64,000 nt of DNA, taken from the NCBI RefSeq assembly GCF_913774235.1, contig NZ_CAJYDW010000018.1, forward strand, positions 234,271 through 298,270, written 5' to 3'. The position numbers and the translations under genes were made by a program. The DNA is from an uncultured Pseudomonas sp. Lineage in GTDB: Bacteria > Pseudomonadota > Gammaproteobacteria > Pseudomonadales > Pseudomonadaceae. Below the pieces are notes generated by a model that did no database searches, was not told where the DNA came from, and saw nothing but the letters and a program-made list of their open reading frames with translations. This document shows positions 34,040-42,844 of the stretch, in pieces; positions within the stretch are counted from its first letter, which is position 1, and every line of letters begins with the position of its first letter.

Positions 34040-35202
34040 GGCGTGGTCTCCAGCGGGGCCGGTTTGACGGGGGTGGGCTTGGCCGGTGCCGGTGCGGCGA
34101 CGGCACGGGCCGGCTGGCGTCTAAGGCGGGCAATCAGGGGCAGGCCATGGCTCTTCCACAGGCCGGCGAGGCCGTTGGGGAAGTAGAGGACGACGGCGAT
34201 GAACAGCCCGCCCATCAGGTACAACCAGAGTTCGGGGAAGGACTCGGAGAAGTAAGTCTTGCCGAAATTCACCAGCAGGGTGCCGTACACCGCGCCGAGC
34301 AGCGACAGGCGCCCACCGACGGCGGCGAAGATGACCATCTCGATGGAGGGCACGATGCCGACGAAGGACGGCGACATGAAGCCCACCTGCAGGGCGAACA
34401 TGGCCCCGCCCACCGCCGAGAAGGCCGCGGCGACGCAGAACACAAAGATCTTGAAGCTGGCCACGTCGTAGCCGGAGAAGCGCACCCGCTCTTCTTTGTC
34501 GCGCATGGCCACCAGCAGCCGACCGAGCTTGGAGGCCAGCACGAAGCGGGCGAGCAGGATGCAGGCGAACAGCAGCGCAGCGTTGACGAAGTAGAGAGTG
34601 ACCTTGGCGCTGTCCGGGCGGATATCCCAGCCCAGTACCGTCTTCAGATCGGTGATGCCGTTGACCCCGCCGGTGAGGCCCTGCTGGCCGATGATAAGGA
34701 TGCTGAGGATGGCAGCGATGGCCTGGGTGACGATGGAGAAATAGACATCCCCGACCCGCCGCTTGAACATGGCCAGGCCGATGACGAAAGCAAGCAGGAC
34801 CGGCACCGCGATCACCGCCACCAGGGTGAAGCCGAAACTGTGGAACGGCTGCCAGATCCACGGCAGTTCGGTGATCTGGTTCCAGTCCATGAAGTCGGGA
34901 ATGCCGGGGGTGGACTGGATCTTGGTGCTCGCCGGGTCCGAGGCCTCCAGCTTGAGGAACATCGCCATGCAATAGCCGCCGAGGCCGAAGAAGATGCCCT
35001 GGCCGAGGCTGAGGATGCCGCCATAGCCCCAGCACAGCACCAGGCCGACGGCGACGAAGGCGTAGGTCAGGTACTTGCCGACCAGATTGAGGCGGAAGGT
35101 GTCCAGCGCCAGCGGGAATACCACCAGGATCAGCGCGGCCAGCACCAGTAGGCCGAGGGCGCCCTGGCGGCCGCCGAGCAGGTTGTCGATTGCCTTGTTC
35201 AT
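34036..35202 (-). CDS. urtC: Urea/amide ABC transporter permease, UrtC type
   Basis: LivM-like inner-membrane permease of 388 residues with about nine or ten hydrophobic segments. Typical stretches are YAFVAVGLVLCWGYGGILSLGQGIFFGLGGYCMAMFLKLE near residue 48, TGGVNGITDL near 175, and AVGGAMFALQVGFMSPSFVGIVPSIEMVIFAAVGGRLSLLGAVYGTLL near 260. The last includes the ATPase-coupling region. The C-terminal tail is Pro/Ala-rich and low in complexity. It lies ten bases after UrtB. Partner of UrtB in the membrane. Confidence 0.88.
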   Translation of the reverse strand: MNKAIDNLLGGRQGALGLLVLAALILVVFPLALDTFRLNLVGKYLTYAFVAVGLVLCWGYGGILSLGQGIFFGLGGYCMAMFLKLEASDPASTKIQSTPGIPDFMDWNQITELPWIWQPFHSFGFTLVAVIAVPVLLAFVIGLAMFKRRVGDVYFSIVTQAIAAILSILIIGQQGLTGGVNGITDLKTVLGWDIRPDSAKVTLYFVNAALLFACILLARFVLASKLGRLLVAMRDKEERVRFSGYDVASFKIFVFCVAAAFSAVGGAMFALQVGFMSPSFVGIVPSIEMVIFAAVGGRLSLLGAVYGTLLVNFGKTYFSESFPELWLYLMGGLFIAVVLYFPNGLAGLWKSHGLPLIARLRRQPARAVAAPAPAKPTPVKPAPLETTP

Positions 35203-35212
35203 CTCGCGCTCC

Positions 35213-36130
35213 CTACTTGCGGACTTTTGCCGAGAACAGCCCCTGGGGCCGCAGCATCAGGATGAGGATCACCGCCGACAGGGTCAGCACCTTGGCCATG
35301 GAGCCGGACAGGAAGAATTCCAGCAGCGATTGCGCCTGGGCGATGCCGAAGGCCGAGGCGATGGTGCCGAGCAGACTGGCCGCGCCGCCGAACACCACCA
35401 CCAGGAAGGTATCGACGATATACAGCGAACCGGCAGTGGGGCCGATGGAGCCGATGGTGGTGAAGGCCGCGCCGGCCACCCCGGCCACGCCGCACCCCAG
35501 GGCGAAGGTCATGCGGTCCACGCGGCGGGTGTTGATGCCCACGGCGCGGGCCATCAGCCGGTTCTGCATGGTGGCGCGGACCTGCAGGCCCCAGCGCGAG
35601 CGGTAGAGCATGAGGAACAGGGTGAAGGTCAGCAGCACCGTCACGGCCATGACGAAGAGACCGTTCTTGGGAATGTCGATGCTGGCGGTCGGACTCCAGG
35701 AGCCCATCAGCCATTCCGGCATCTCGGCGCTCACCTCGCGGGCGCCGAATACCGAGCGAAACAGTTGCTGCAGGATCAGCGACAGGCCCCAGGTGGCCAG
35801 CAGGGTGTCCAGCGGCCGCTGATACAGCCGGCTGATCATCGCCCACTCCACCAGCCAGCCGATGGCGCCAGCGACGAAGAAGGCCAGGACGATGGCGAAG
35901 AAGAAGTAATAGGGCTGCAAGGCGGGCAGGTGATGCTGGATCAGCGTGGACACGACATAGGTGGTGTAGGCGCCGACGGCGAGAAATTCGCCATGGGCCA
36001 TGTTGATCACCCCCATCTGCCCGAAGATGATCGCCAGGCCCAGCGCCATCAGCAGCAGCACGCAGAACACCGACAGGCCGTTGAAGCCCTGCATCACGGC
36101 GATCGCGCCGAAGTCCGATAAGCTTTCCAT
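35213..36130 (-). CDS. urtB: Urea/amide ABC transporter permease, UrtB type
   Basis: LivH-like permease of 305 residues. LGLAIIFGQMGVINMAHGEFLAVGAYTTYV near residue 31 is the family N-terminal signature. RPLDTLLATWGLSLILQQLFRSVFGAREVS near 125 and VGINTRRVDRMTFALGCGVAGVAGAAFTTIGSIGPTAGSLYIVDTFLVVVFGGAASLLGTI follow, with FFLSGSMAKVLTLSAVILILMLRPQGLF at the end. The stretch RATMQNRLMARAVGINTRRVD is the EAA-like cytoplasmic loop. It is separated from the binding-protein gene by 218 bases holding strong hairpins, which would keep permease expression lower. Confidence 0.88.
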   Translation of the reverse strand: MESLSDFGAIAVMQGFNGLSVFCVLLLMALGLAIIFGQMGVINMAHGEFLAVGAYTTYVVSTLIQHHLPALQPYYFFFAIVLAFFVAGAIGWLVEWAMISRLYQRPLDTLLATWGLSLILQQLFRSVFGAREVSAEMPEWLMGSWSPTASIDIPKNGLFVMAVTVLLTFTLFLMLYRSRWGLQVRATMQNRLMARAVGINTRRVDRMTFALGCGVAGVAGAAFTTIGSIGPTAGSLYIVDTFLVVVFGGAASLLGTIASAFGIAQAQSLLEFFLSGSMAKVLTLSAVILILMLRPQGLFSAKVRK

Positions 36131-36153
36131 GAGGCTCTCCCGCGGAGGTGGGC

Positions 36154-36226
36154 GGGACCGCCGCAGGGGCGGTCCCGGTCAGGCAAGGCTTAGAGCGGCT
36201 GACAAACCGTAGCGAGCGGTTGTCAG
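36154..36226. terminator. Two hairpins between the binding-protein and permease genes
   Basis: GGGACCGCC-GCAGG-GGCGGTCCC (36154-36176) is a perfect 9-bp stem. A second stem pairs CTGACAAACCG with CGGTTGTCAG (36199-36226, one bulge). Such structures after the first gene of an ABC operon commonly stabilise its mRNA and attenuate the downstream genes. The remaining spacer up to 36348 shows no gene. Confidence 0.6.
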
Positions 36227-36348
36227 GCGGGTGCGGGCGGCGCGCAGGAACCGGACTGGGCTCGCACACGAGTGTACGGGCGGTACATGAGGATTCCGAG
36301 CACTGCACGCGCCCGCCTGGCGGACGCGCAGTAGGTTTGCCAGTCGCT

Positions 36349-37593
36349 CTACTGGTAGCCTTTGGGGAAGGGGTTTGGCTCGATCAGCTCGGGCGACTCG
36401 TAGACCACCTTGAAGGTGCCGTCCGGCTGGATCTGGGCGATCCGCGAGCGGCTCCAGAGGTGATGGTTGTCATGCACCTTCACGTAGCCTTCCGGGGCGG
36501 TCTTGAGTTCCAGGCCCGGCGAGGCCGCGACCACCTTGTCGACGTCGAAGCTGCCAGCCTTCTCAACCGCCATCTTCCACAGCCAGGGGCCGAGGTAGGC
36601 GGCCTGGGTCACGTCGCCGATCACCGCGTCCTTGCCGTACTTGGCCTTGAACGCTTCGACGAAGGTCTTGTTGTTGGGATTGTCCAGGGTCTGGAAGTAC
36701 TTCATGGACGAGTAGAAGCCGGCCATGTTCTCGCCGCCGATGCCGAGCATCTCGTCCTCGGTCACCGAGAGGGTCAGCAGATTCTGCTTGGCGGAGGTGA
36801 TGCCGGCCGCCTTGAGCTGCTTGTAGAAGGCCACGTTGGAACCGCCGACCACCGCAGCGAAGACCACGTCGGGCTTCTTCAACTTGATCTTGTTGGTCAG
36901 GGAGCCGAACTGGGTGCCGCCCAGGGGGTAGTACTCCTCCCCCACCACCTCGCCGTGCAGCACGTTCTCGATGTGCTTGCGGGCGATCTTCATCGAGGTG
37001 CGCGGCCAGATGTAGTCCGAGCCCACCAGGTAGAAGGTCTTGGCGCCCTTCTCCTTGGCCAGCCAATCCAGCGCCGAGAGGATCTGCTGGGTAGCTTCCT
37101 GGCCGGTGTAGAAGACGTTCTTCGACTGCTCCAGGCCTTCGTAGAAGGTCGGGTAGTAGAGCAGGCCGTTGTCCTTCTCGAAGATCGGCAGCACCGCCTT
37201 GCGCGAGGCCGAGGTCCAGCAGCCGAACACCGCGGCGACCTTGTCGGCCTCCAGCAGCTTCTTGGCCTTCTCGGCGAAGGTCGGCCAGTCGGAGGCGCCG
37301 TCTTCCTGAACGATCTTGATCTGCCGGCCGAGCACACCGCCCTGGGCATTGATCTGCTCGATGGCCAGGCGTTCGGCCTGGATGGCGCCGGTCTCGGAGA
37401 TGGCCATGGTGCCGGTGGCCGAATGCAACTGGCCGACGGTCACCGTGGTATCGGTCACGGCCAGGCCGGTGGTGTTGGCGGCATCCGCCAGGACACCCTG
37501 GCTGAACACGCTGGCCGCCAGCAGGGACAGGGCGGCGGCGCCCAACGCCAGGCGCCGGGGAAGGCTGGGTTTCAGGCCCGATGGTCTGTGCAT
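36349..37593 (-). CDS. urtA: Periplasmic urea/short-chain amide-binding protein (UrtA/FmdD type)
   Basis: Substrate-binding protein of 414 residues in the branched-chain/urea/amide class (also the fold of AmiC). A basic start and hydrophobic core (SLPRRLALGAAALSLLAASVFSQGVLA) form the signal peptide. Characteristic are TVGQLHSATGTMAISE near residue 52, VFGCWTSASRKAVLPIFEKDNGLLYYPTFYEGLEQS near 121 and YLVGSDYIWPRTSMKIARKHIE near 168. First gene of the operon, divergent from the sensor kinase. The TACGT motif upstream suggests regulation by the adjacent two-component pair. Ligand may be urea, formamide or acetamide. Confidence 0.88.
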   Translation of the reverse strand: MHRPSGLKPSLPRRLALGAAALSLLAASVFSQGVLADAANTTGLAVTDTTVTVGQLHSATGTMAISETGAIQAERLAIEQINAQGGVLGRQIKIVQEDGASDWPTFAEKAKKLLEADKVAAVFGCWTSASRKAVLPIFEKDNGLLYYPTFYEGLEQSKNVFYTGQEATQQILSALDWLAKEKGAKTFYLVGSDYIWPRTSMKIARKHIENVLHGEVVGEEYYPLGGTQFGSLTNKIKLKKPDVVFAAVVGGSNVAFYKQLKAAGITSAKQNLLTLSVTEDEMLGIGGENMAGFYSSMKYFQTLDNPNNKTFVEAFKAKYGKDAVIGDVTQAAYLGPWLWKMAVEKAGSFDVDKVVAASPGLELKTAPEGYVKVHDNHHLWSRSRIAQIQPDGTFKVVYESPELIEPNPFPKGYQ

Positions 37594-37699
37594 CTTCTCG
37601 CTCCTCTAGGTGATTGCCGTCGTCCCTTGTGGCCAGGACCGCCGGGCTTTGGCTGCGGAGCAAGGATGGGGCGCCGGTGCGGGCGTGGAACATACGCAG

Positions 37700-37731
37700 G
37701 ATGACGTAACGGCATACGTCATCTGACGTAC
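37700..37731. promoter_or_regulatory. Triple TGACGTA half-site operator between binding-protein and kinase genes
   Basis: GATGACGTA (37700-37708) and TACGTCATC (37715-37723) form a perfect 9-bp inverted repeat with a 6-base spacer. The second arm also forms ATACGT-N6-ACGTA with the next half-site (37714-37731). Three half-sites at about 11-base intervals, one helical turn, suit cooperative binding by a LuxR/NarL-type regulator. It lies about 107 bases upstream of the binding-protein ATG and 150 upstream of the kinase GTG. Confidence 0.7.
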
Positions 37732-37881
37732 TGCTCGCTGCAACGCCCTGGGGCATGCTCTGTCTCGCGCGCGCCCGCGCGCAGCCACACAAGCAGGCTG
37801 CCCAGGCGCTGTGCACCACGCCCAGGCAAGGGCACGGAACTTGCCTGAAGAGCGCACCGCCGAACCGTCAGGAGCCCTGCC

Positions 37882-40800
37882 GTGCAGCAGAACGGGACGC
37901 AACGCATCGCCAAGATCCGCCGGGACTACAACAGCTGGGTCGCCGACGAGACGCTGGAAGACTACGCCCTGCGCTACACCCCCCGCTCGTTCCGCAAATG
38001 GTCGGAATTCCGCATCGCCAACACGGCGCTGGGCGCCCTGTCCTTCCTGGCCCTGGAGGCCATCGGCGGCGCCCTGGCGATCAGCTATGGCTTCACCAAC
38101 ACCCTCTGGGCGGTGCTGGCGGTGAGTCTGGTGATCTTCCTCACCGGCCTGCCGATCAGCTACTACGCGGCGCGCTTTGGTGTGGACATGGACCTGCTGA
38201 CCCGCGGCGCCGGCTTCGGCTACATCGGCTCCACCATCACCTCGCTGATCTACGCCAGCTTCACTTTCCTGTTCTTCGCCCTGGAAGCGGCGATCATGGC
38301 GCTGGCCCTGGAGCTGTACTTCCGCATCCCCCTGGCCCTGGCCTACGTGATCTGCTCGATCATCATCATCCCCCTGGTCACCTATGGCATCACCCTGATC
38401 AATCGCCTGCAGCTGTGGAGCCAACCGCTCTGGCTGCTCCTGCTGGCCCTGCCCTACGTCTTCGTCACCGCCAAGAACCCCGGCGCCCTGGCGGACTGGA
38501 CCACCTTCGCCGGGCGCGAGGGCGAGGCCGGGGCCTTCAACCTGCTGTCCTTCGGCGCCGCCTGTACCGTGGGCCTGGCGCTGGTGACCCAGATCGGCGA
38601 GCAGGTCGACTACCTGCGCTTCCTGCCGGAGAAGACCGCCGAAAACCGCCGGCGCTGGTGGGCGGCGTTGCTGCTGGCCGGCCCCGGCTGGATCCTGCCC
38701 GGGGCGCTGAAGATGCTGGCCGGCGCCTTCCTGGCCTTTCTCGCCCTGCAGCATGAGATTCCCCTGGAGCGCGCCGCCGAGCCAACCCAGATGTACCTGG
38801 TGGCCTTCGGCTACGTCTTCTCTTCACCAGGCTGGGCCATGGGCGCCATGGTGCTCTTCGTCATCGTCAGCCAGATCAAGATCAACCTGACCAACGCCTA
38901 TGCCGGCTCCCTGGCCTGGTCCAACTTCTTCGCCCGGGTCACCCACAGCCACCCCGGCCGGGTGGTGTGGCTGGTGTTCAATGTGCTGATCGCCCTGATG
39001 CTCATGGAGCTGGGGGTGTTCCAGGCCATCGAGGAGGTGCTCGGGCTCTATGCCAACATCGCCATCGCCTGGATCGGCGCGGTGGTCGCCGACCTGGTGA
39101 TCAACAAGCCGCTGGGCCTGTCGCCCAAGCACATAGAATTCAAGCGCGCGCACCTCTACGACATCAATCCGGTGGGCGTCGGCGCCATGCTGCTGGCTTC
39201 GCTGCTCTCCGGCCTGGCCCATGCCGGGCTGTTCGGCGCCCTGGCCCAGGCCGCCTCACCGGCGGTGTCCCTGCTCGCCGCGCTGGTCTGTGCCCCACTG
39301 CTGGCCTGGTGCACCCGGGGGCGCTACTACATCGCCCGTACCAGCGTGCTGAAGCTGCTCCATCCGGCCCAGGTCCACCTGGAGTGCGTGCTCTGCGCCA
39401 ACGCCTTCGAGCGCGAGGACATCGCCTTCTGCCCGGCGTACGGAGCGCCCATCTGCTCGCTGTGCTGCGCCCTGGACGCGCGCTGTGGCGACCTGTGCAA
39501 ACCCGAGGCGCGGCTGTCGGCGCAATTCGACAGCCTGCTGCGCTGGCTGCTGCCGAACACCTCGGTGCCGCGCCTGCATACCCGCCTGGCGCACTACCTG
39601 GGCGTCCTGCTGGTCATGGTCGGGCTGATGTTCTGTGCCCTGGCATTGATCTACAGCCAGGTCTCCCAGGGCCTCCAGGGCGACGAGCGCCACCTGCTCT
39701 ACCAGGGCTTCTTCAAGGCCTTCATGGTGCTCACCCTGTTCGCCGCGGCGCTGGCCTGGTGGGTAGTGCTGACGCGCGAGAGCCGCCACGTGGCCCTGGA
39801 GGAATCGACCCGCCAGACTGCGCTGCTGATGCAGGAGATCCAGGCCCACCGCAAGACCGACGAGGCCCTGCAGCGCGCCAAGGAGGCCTCCGAGGCCGCC
39901 AACGCCGCAAAGAGTCGCTACGTCACCGGCCTCTCCCACGAATTACGCACGCCGCTGAACAGCATCCTCGGCTACACCCAGATCCTGCAGCGCGACCCGG
40001 CGAGCAACAGTCGCCAGCAGGACGCCCTGGCCACCATCTACCGCAGCGGCTCGCACCTGCTGTCGCTGATCGACGGCCTGCTCGACGTGGCCAAGATCGA
40101 GGCCGGCAAGCTCAACCTGGAACCCTCGGAAATCCCCTTCCCGGAATTCATCGAGCAATTGCAGCAGATGTTCGCCCCCCAGGCCCAGGACAAGGGCCTG
40201 AGCTTCCGGCTCGACGCCCAGGGACGCCTGCCGGCGGTGGTCCGCGGCGACGAGAAGCGCGTCCGCCAGATCCTCATCAACCTGCTCGGCAATGCCGTGC
40301 GCTACACCGATCAAGGTGGCGTGGTACTGGGGGTGACCTATGCCCGGGAAACCGCCACCTTCGAGATCCTCGACAGTGGCCTGGGGATCGCTCCGGAACA
40401 GCTGGAACGGCTGTTCCAGCCCTTCGAACGCGGTGACCCACTGCGCCAGGACAACGGCCTCGGCCTGGGCCTGACCATCACCCGCATGCTGGTGACCCTG
40501 ATGGGCGGGGCCCTGGATGTCCAGAGTACGCCAGGCCAGGGCACCCGCTTCGTGGTGCGGCTGTTTCTCTCCGAGGTACGCGTGCCCCAGGCGCTGGTCC
40601 ACGTCGAGCACCACATCAGCGGTTACCAGGGGCCACGCCGGCGGGTGCTGGTGGTGGACGACCACCTCGACCATCGCCGCGTGCTCGCCGGCATGCTCGA
40701 GCCCCTGGGTTTCGAACTGGCCGAGGCCAGCAACGGCCAGGACGCCATCCGCCAGGTGGCCCTGTGGCAGCCGGACCTGATCCTCATGGACCTCGCCATG

Positions 40801-41277
40801 CCCCAGCTCGACGGCCTGGAGACCAGCACCCTGATTCGCCGCAACGGCCTCTCTCGGGCGCCGATCATCGTCATCTCCGCCAACGCCTTCGCCGATGACC
40901 GCGAACGCAGCGCAGCCGCCGCCTGCGATGACTACCTGGCCAAGCCGGTGCACACGCCGCAGTTGCTGGAGAAGATCAAGAAGCACCTGGACCTGGAGTG
41001 GCTGGAGCGCCCCGAGGTGTCGCCCAAGGCGCTCCCGCTCTCCCTGCAGGCACCCAGTGCCGCCAGTCTGACCGAGCTGCGGGAGCTGGGCGCCCTGGGC
41101 TACGTCAAGGGTATCCTCGAATGCCTGGACCGCATCGATCGCGACGAGCCCCTCAGCGCCGCCTACGTCGCCAGCCTGCGCAATCTGGTCAAGCGCTTCC
41201 AGCTCAACGACTTCAATCGCCGCCTCAAGGACAGCCTGCAGCCGGCCGACCTGCCCCTGGAAGGAGAACACCCATGA
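37882..41277 (+). CDS. Hybrid sensor histidine kinase with N-terminal NCS1 transporter domain
   Basis: A 1131-residue inner-membrane transporter-kinase fusion. Residues about 15-480 form an NCS1 (nucleobase:cation symporter-1) permease-like domain with many hydrophobic helices (IGGALAISYGFTNTLWAV, GAGFGYIGSTITSLIYA). A cytosolic eight-cysteine cluster follows (C502-x2-C505 to C539), then two more membrane helices (about 565-635) and a coiled linker. Next are HisKA with His686 (GLSHELRTPLN), HATPase (NLLGNAVRY, DSGLGI, GLGLTI) and a receiver domain with Asp970. GTG start with AGGAG seven bases upstream. The stop overlaps the response-regulator ATG (ATGA). Probably senses an amide or urea, or its transport, like CbrA-type transporter kinases. 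Confidence 0.9.
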   Translation: MQQNGTQRIAKIRRDYNSWVADETLEDYALRYTPRSFRKWSEFRIANTALGALSFLALEAIGGALAISYGFTNTLWAVLAVSLVIFLTGLPISYYAARFGVDMDLLTRGAGFGYIGSTITSLIYASFTFLFFALEAAIMALALELYFRIPLALAYVICSIIIIPLVTYGITLINRLQLWSQPLWLLLLALPYVFVTAKNPGALADWTTFAGREGEAGAFNLLSFGAACTVGLALVTQIGEQVDYLRFLPEKTAENRRRWWAALLLAGPGWILPGALKMLAGAFLAFLALQHEIPLERAAEPTQMYLVAFGYVFSSPGWAMGAMVLFVIVSQIKINLTNAYAGSLAWSNFFARVTHSHPGRVVWLVFNVLIALMLMELGVFQAIEEVLGLYANIAIAWIGAVVADLVINKPLGLSPKHIEFKRAHLYDINPVGVGAMLLASLLSGLAHAGLFGALAQAASPAVSLLAALVCAPLLAWCTRGRYYIARTSVLKLLHPAQVHLECVLCANAFEREDIAFCPAYGAPICSLCCALDARCGDLCKPEARLSAQFDSLLRWLLPNTSVPRLHTRLAHYLGVLLVMVGLMFCALALIYSQVSQGLQGDERHLLYQGFFKAFMVLTLFAAALAWWVVLTRESRHVALEESTRQTALLMQEIQAHRKTDEALQRAKEASEAANAAKSRYVTGLSHELRTPLNSILGYTQILQRDPASNSRQQDALATIYRSGSHLLSLIDGLLDVAKIEAGKLNLEPSEIPFPEFIEQLQQMFAPQAQDKGLSFRLDAQGRLPAVVRGDEKRVRQILINLLGNAVRYTDQGGVVLGVTYARETATFEILDSGLGIAPEQLERLFQPFERGDPLRQDNGLGLGLTITRMLVTLMGGALDVQSTPGQGTRFVVRLFLSEVRVPQALVHVEHHISGYQGPRRRVLVVDDHLDHRRVLAGMLEPLGFELAEASNGQDAIRQVALWQPDLILMDLAMPQLDGLETSTLIRRNGLSRAPIIVISANAFADDRERSAAAACDDYLAKPVHTPQLLEKIKKHLDLEWLERPEVSPKALPLSLQAPSAASLTELRELGALGYVKGILECLDRIDRDEPLSAAYVASLRNLVKRFQLNDFNRRLKDSLQPADLPLEGEHP

Positions 41278-41939
41278 ATGCCGTCCTACAGCCCGCTCCC
41301 GCCGGCGTCGTGCTGATCGTCGATGACACCCCCGACAACCTCGCGCTGCTCTCCGATGCCCTGGACGCCACCGGCTACATGGTGCTGGTGGCCATGGACG
41401 GCGCCAGCGCCCTGGAACGCATGCAGCGCCGCCGTCCGGACGTGGTGCTGCTCGATGCGGTGATGCCTGGCCTGGACGGTTTCGAGACTTGCCGGCGGAT
41501 CAAGGCCCAGGCCGAGCTGGCCGACATTCCGGTGCTGTTCATGACCGCCCTGACCGACAGCGAGCACGTGGTGGAGGCCTTCGCCGCCGGCGGTATCGAC
41601 TATGTCACCAAGCCGCTGAAGACCGACGAGGTGCTGGCGCGGGTGGCCGCCCACCTGCGCACGGCTCGGGAACTCCAGGCGGCCAGGAGCCTGCCGGTGA
41701 ACCGGCCCCAGGCCAGGACCGCGCTGGACCTCGCGCCCCTCAGCAGCCGCTACCAACTGACCGGCCGCGAGGTCGAGGTACTGCACTGGGTGGCCTGCGG
41801 CAAGACCAATCGGGACATTGGCGACATCCTCGGCCTCTCACCGCGCACGGTGAACAAGCACCTGGAGCACGTCTACGTGAAGCTCGGCGTGGAAACCCGT
41901 ACCGCCGCCGCCACCCTGGCCATCGCCGCCTGTCGATGA
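41274..41939 (+). CDS. LuxR/NarL-type response regulator
   Basis: A 221-residue regulator: receiver domain (about 12-125) with VDD at 17-19, phospho-acceptor Asp61 (VVLLDAVMPGLDG) and Lys113 (YVTKPLK), then a LuxR helix-turn-helix (about 155-218: LTGREVEVLHWVACGKTNRDIGDILGLSPRTVNKHLEHVYVKLGVETRT). Its ATG overlaps the kinase stop. A phosphorelay His686-Asp970 to Asp61 through an unlinked phosphotransfer protein, or direct transfer, is possible. Likely activates the divergent transporter operon and fmdA through TACGT-N6-ACGTA sites. The receiver resembles the VieA/RpfG-like type rather than classic NarL. Confidence 0.92.
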   Translation: MNAVLQPAPAGVVLIVDDTPDNLALLSDALDATGYMVLVAMDGASALERMQRRRPDVVLLDAVMPGLDGFETCRRIKAQAELADIPVLFMTALTDSEHVVEAFAAGGIDYVTKPLKTDEVLARVAAHLRTARELQAARSLPVNRPQARTALDLAPLSSRYQLTGREVEVLHWVACGKTNRDIGDILGLSPRTVNKHLEHVYVKLGVETRTAAATLAIAACR

Positions 41940-42233
41940 CGAAAGCGTTGCGAAGGGCACTCCCATGCGTACCTTCGGCTCCAGGGGCAGGGCATCCCGC
42001 GGGGTACCTCGTCGGGCGGATTCGGCCCCCTCCTCGTGCATCTATCGTCGATTCACCCGGCGGGCTGGCGCATGCCAGGCGATCGCCCCGGTACGCTTGC
42101 CGAGTGCCGGAAGTGTGCACGGAGCCGGTACCTTCGTCGGTTGATCGCGTCCCCGCGGGCCGGCAAGGCTGTGCCAAGGCGTGGCTTAGGGTATCCTCGC
42201 GCCCGACCAAATCCGCTACCGATGAGCTGCACA

Positions 42234-42776
42234 ATGGGTTTTGAACAACTAGCCGAGCTTCGCGACCGGCTCCGCGCCGAAAAGGCGCAGCTGCAACCTG
42301 CTGCCAAGCAGCAACCTCCGCAGAAGTCTCAGAAGGCGCAAAGACCGCAGAAGCCGCAGAAGCCGCCGCGCGAAGTCAGGTCGCCCGAAGAGGAAGCGGC
42401 TTTCGAGGCCATTCGGCGCCTGCAAAAGCACTTCCCGCTGGCCTTCCCGGTCAATCCGGCGCCCAAGGTGCCGCTCAAGGAAGGCATCCTCAAGGATGCC
42501 GAACAGCACCTGGGAACGCTCGGCCTCTCCCTCGACCAGCTGAAACTGGGCATCGCGGCCTGGTGCCAGGGGAATCGCTACTGGACGAGCATGAAGGAAA
42601 ATGCCCCCCGGCTCGACCTCGCCGGCCAACCGGTTGGCGTCGTGACCGCGTCCCAGGCACTGCATGCGGCGCGCCAGGCCCGGCGCAAACGTGCACAGGC
42701 CCGCCGCGACAAGGCACCGGCGAAGGACAAGGCGGTCGAGGCCAGTCCTACGCCCCAGGCGGAAGCGGCTCAGTAA
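42234..42776 (+). CDS. ProQ/FinO-domain RNA chaperone
   Basis: A 180-residue RNA-binding protein. The FinO/ProQ core is about residues 45-150: FEAIRRLQKHFPLAFPVNPAPKVPLKEGILKDAEQHLGTLGLSLDQLKLGIAAWCQGNRYWTSM. It has flexible basic extensions at both ends: a Lys/Gln/Pro-rich N-terminal linker (QPPQKSQKAQRPQKPQKPP) and an Arg/Lys-rich C-terminal tail. It opens MGFEQLAELRDRLRAEKAQL. The ATG at 42234 is chosen; 42222 is an alternative. Expected to bind structured sRNAs and mRNA 3' ends. Monocistronic, followed by a strong hairpin. The preceding 41940-42233 shows no gene I can support. Confidence 0.9.
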   Translation: MGFEQLAELRDRLRAEKAQLQPAAKQQPPQKSQKAQRPQKPQKPPREVRSPEEEAAFEAIRRLQKHFPLAFPVNPAPKVPLKEGILKDAEQHLGTLGLSLDQLKLGIAAWCQGNRYWTSMKENAPRLDLAGQPVGVVTASQALHAARQARRKRAQARRDKAPAKDKAVEASPTPQAEAAQ

Positions 42777-42785
42777 CAGGGCTAG

Positions 42786-42806
42786 CACGGCAGCCTGGCT
42801 GCCGTG
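42786..42806 (+). terminator. Hairpin after the proQ-like gene
   Basis: CACGGCAGC-CTG-GCTGCCGTG is a perfect 9-bp stem with a three-base loop, ten bases after the stop codon. TTGCC follows rather than a long T-run. Confidence 0.65.
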
Positions 42807-42844
42807 TTGCCGCTGCCATGGATACCCGCTCGGCTTAGATCGCC

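Noticed and set aside
41985..41992. GGGCAGGG on the plus strand right of dif
   Set aside because: It is a single KOPS octamer in the wrong orientation for the terminus model; kept as a counter-example rather than a feature.
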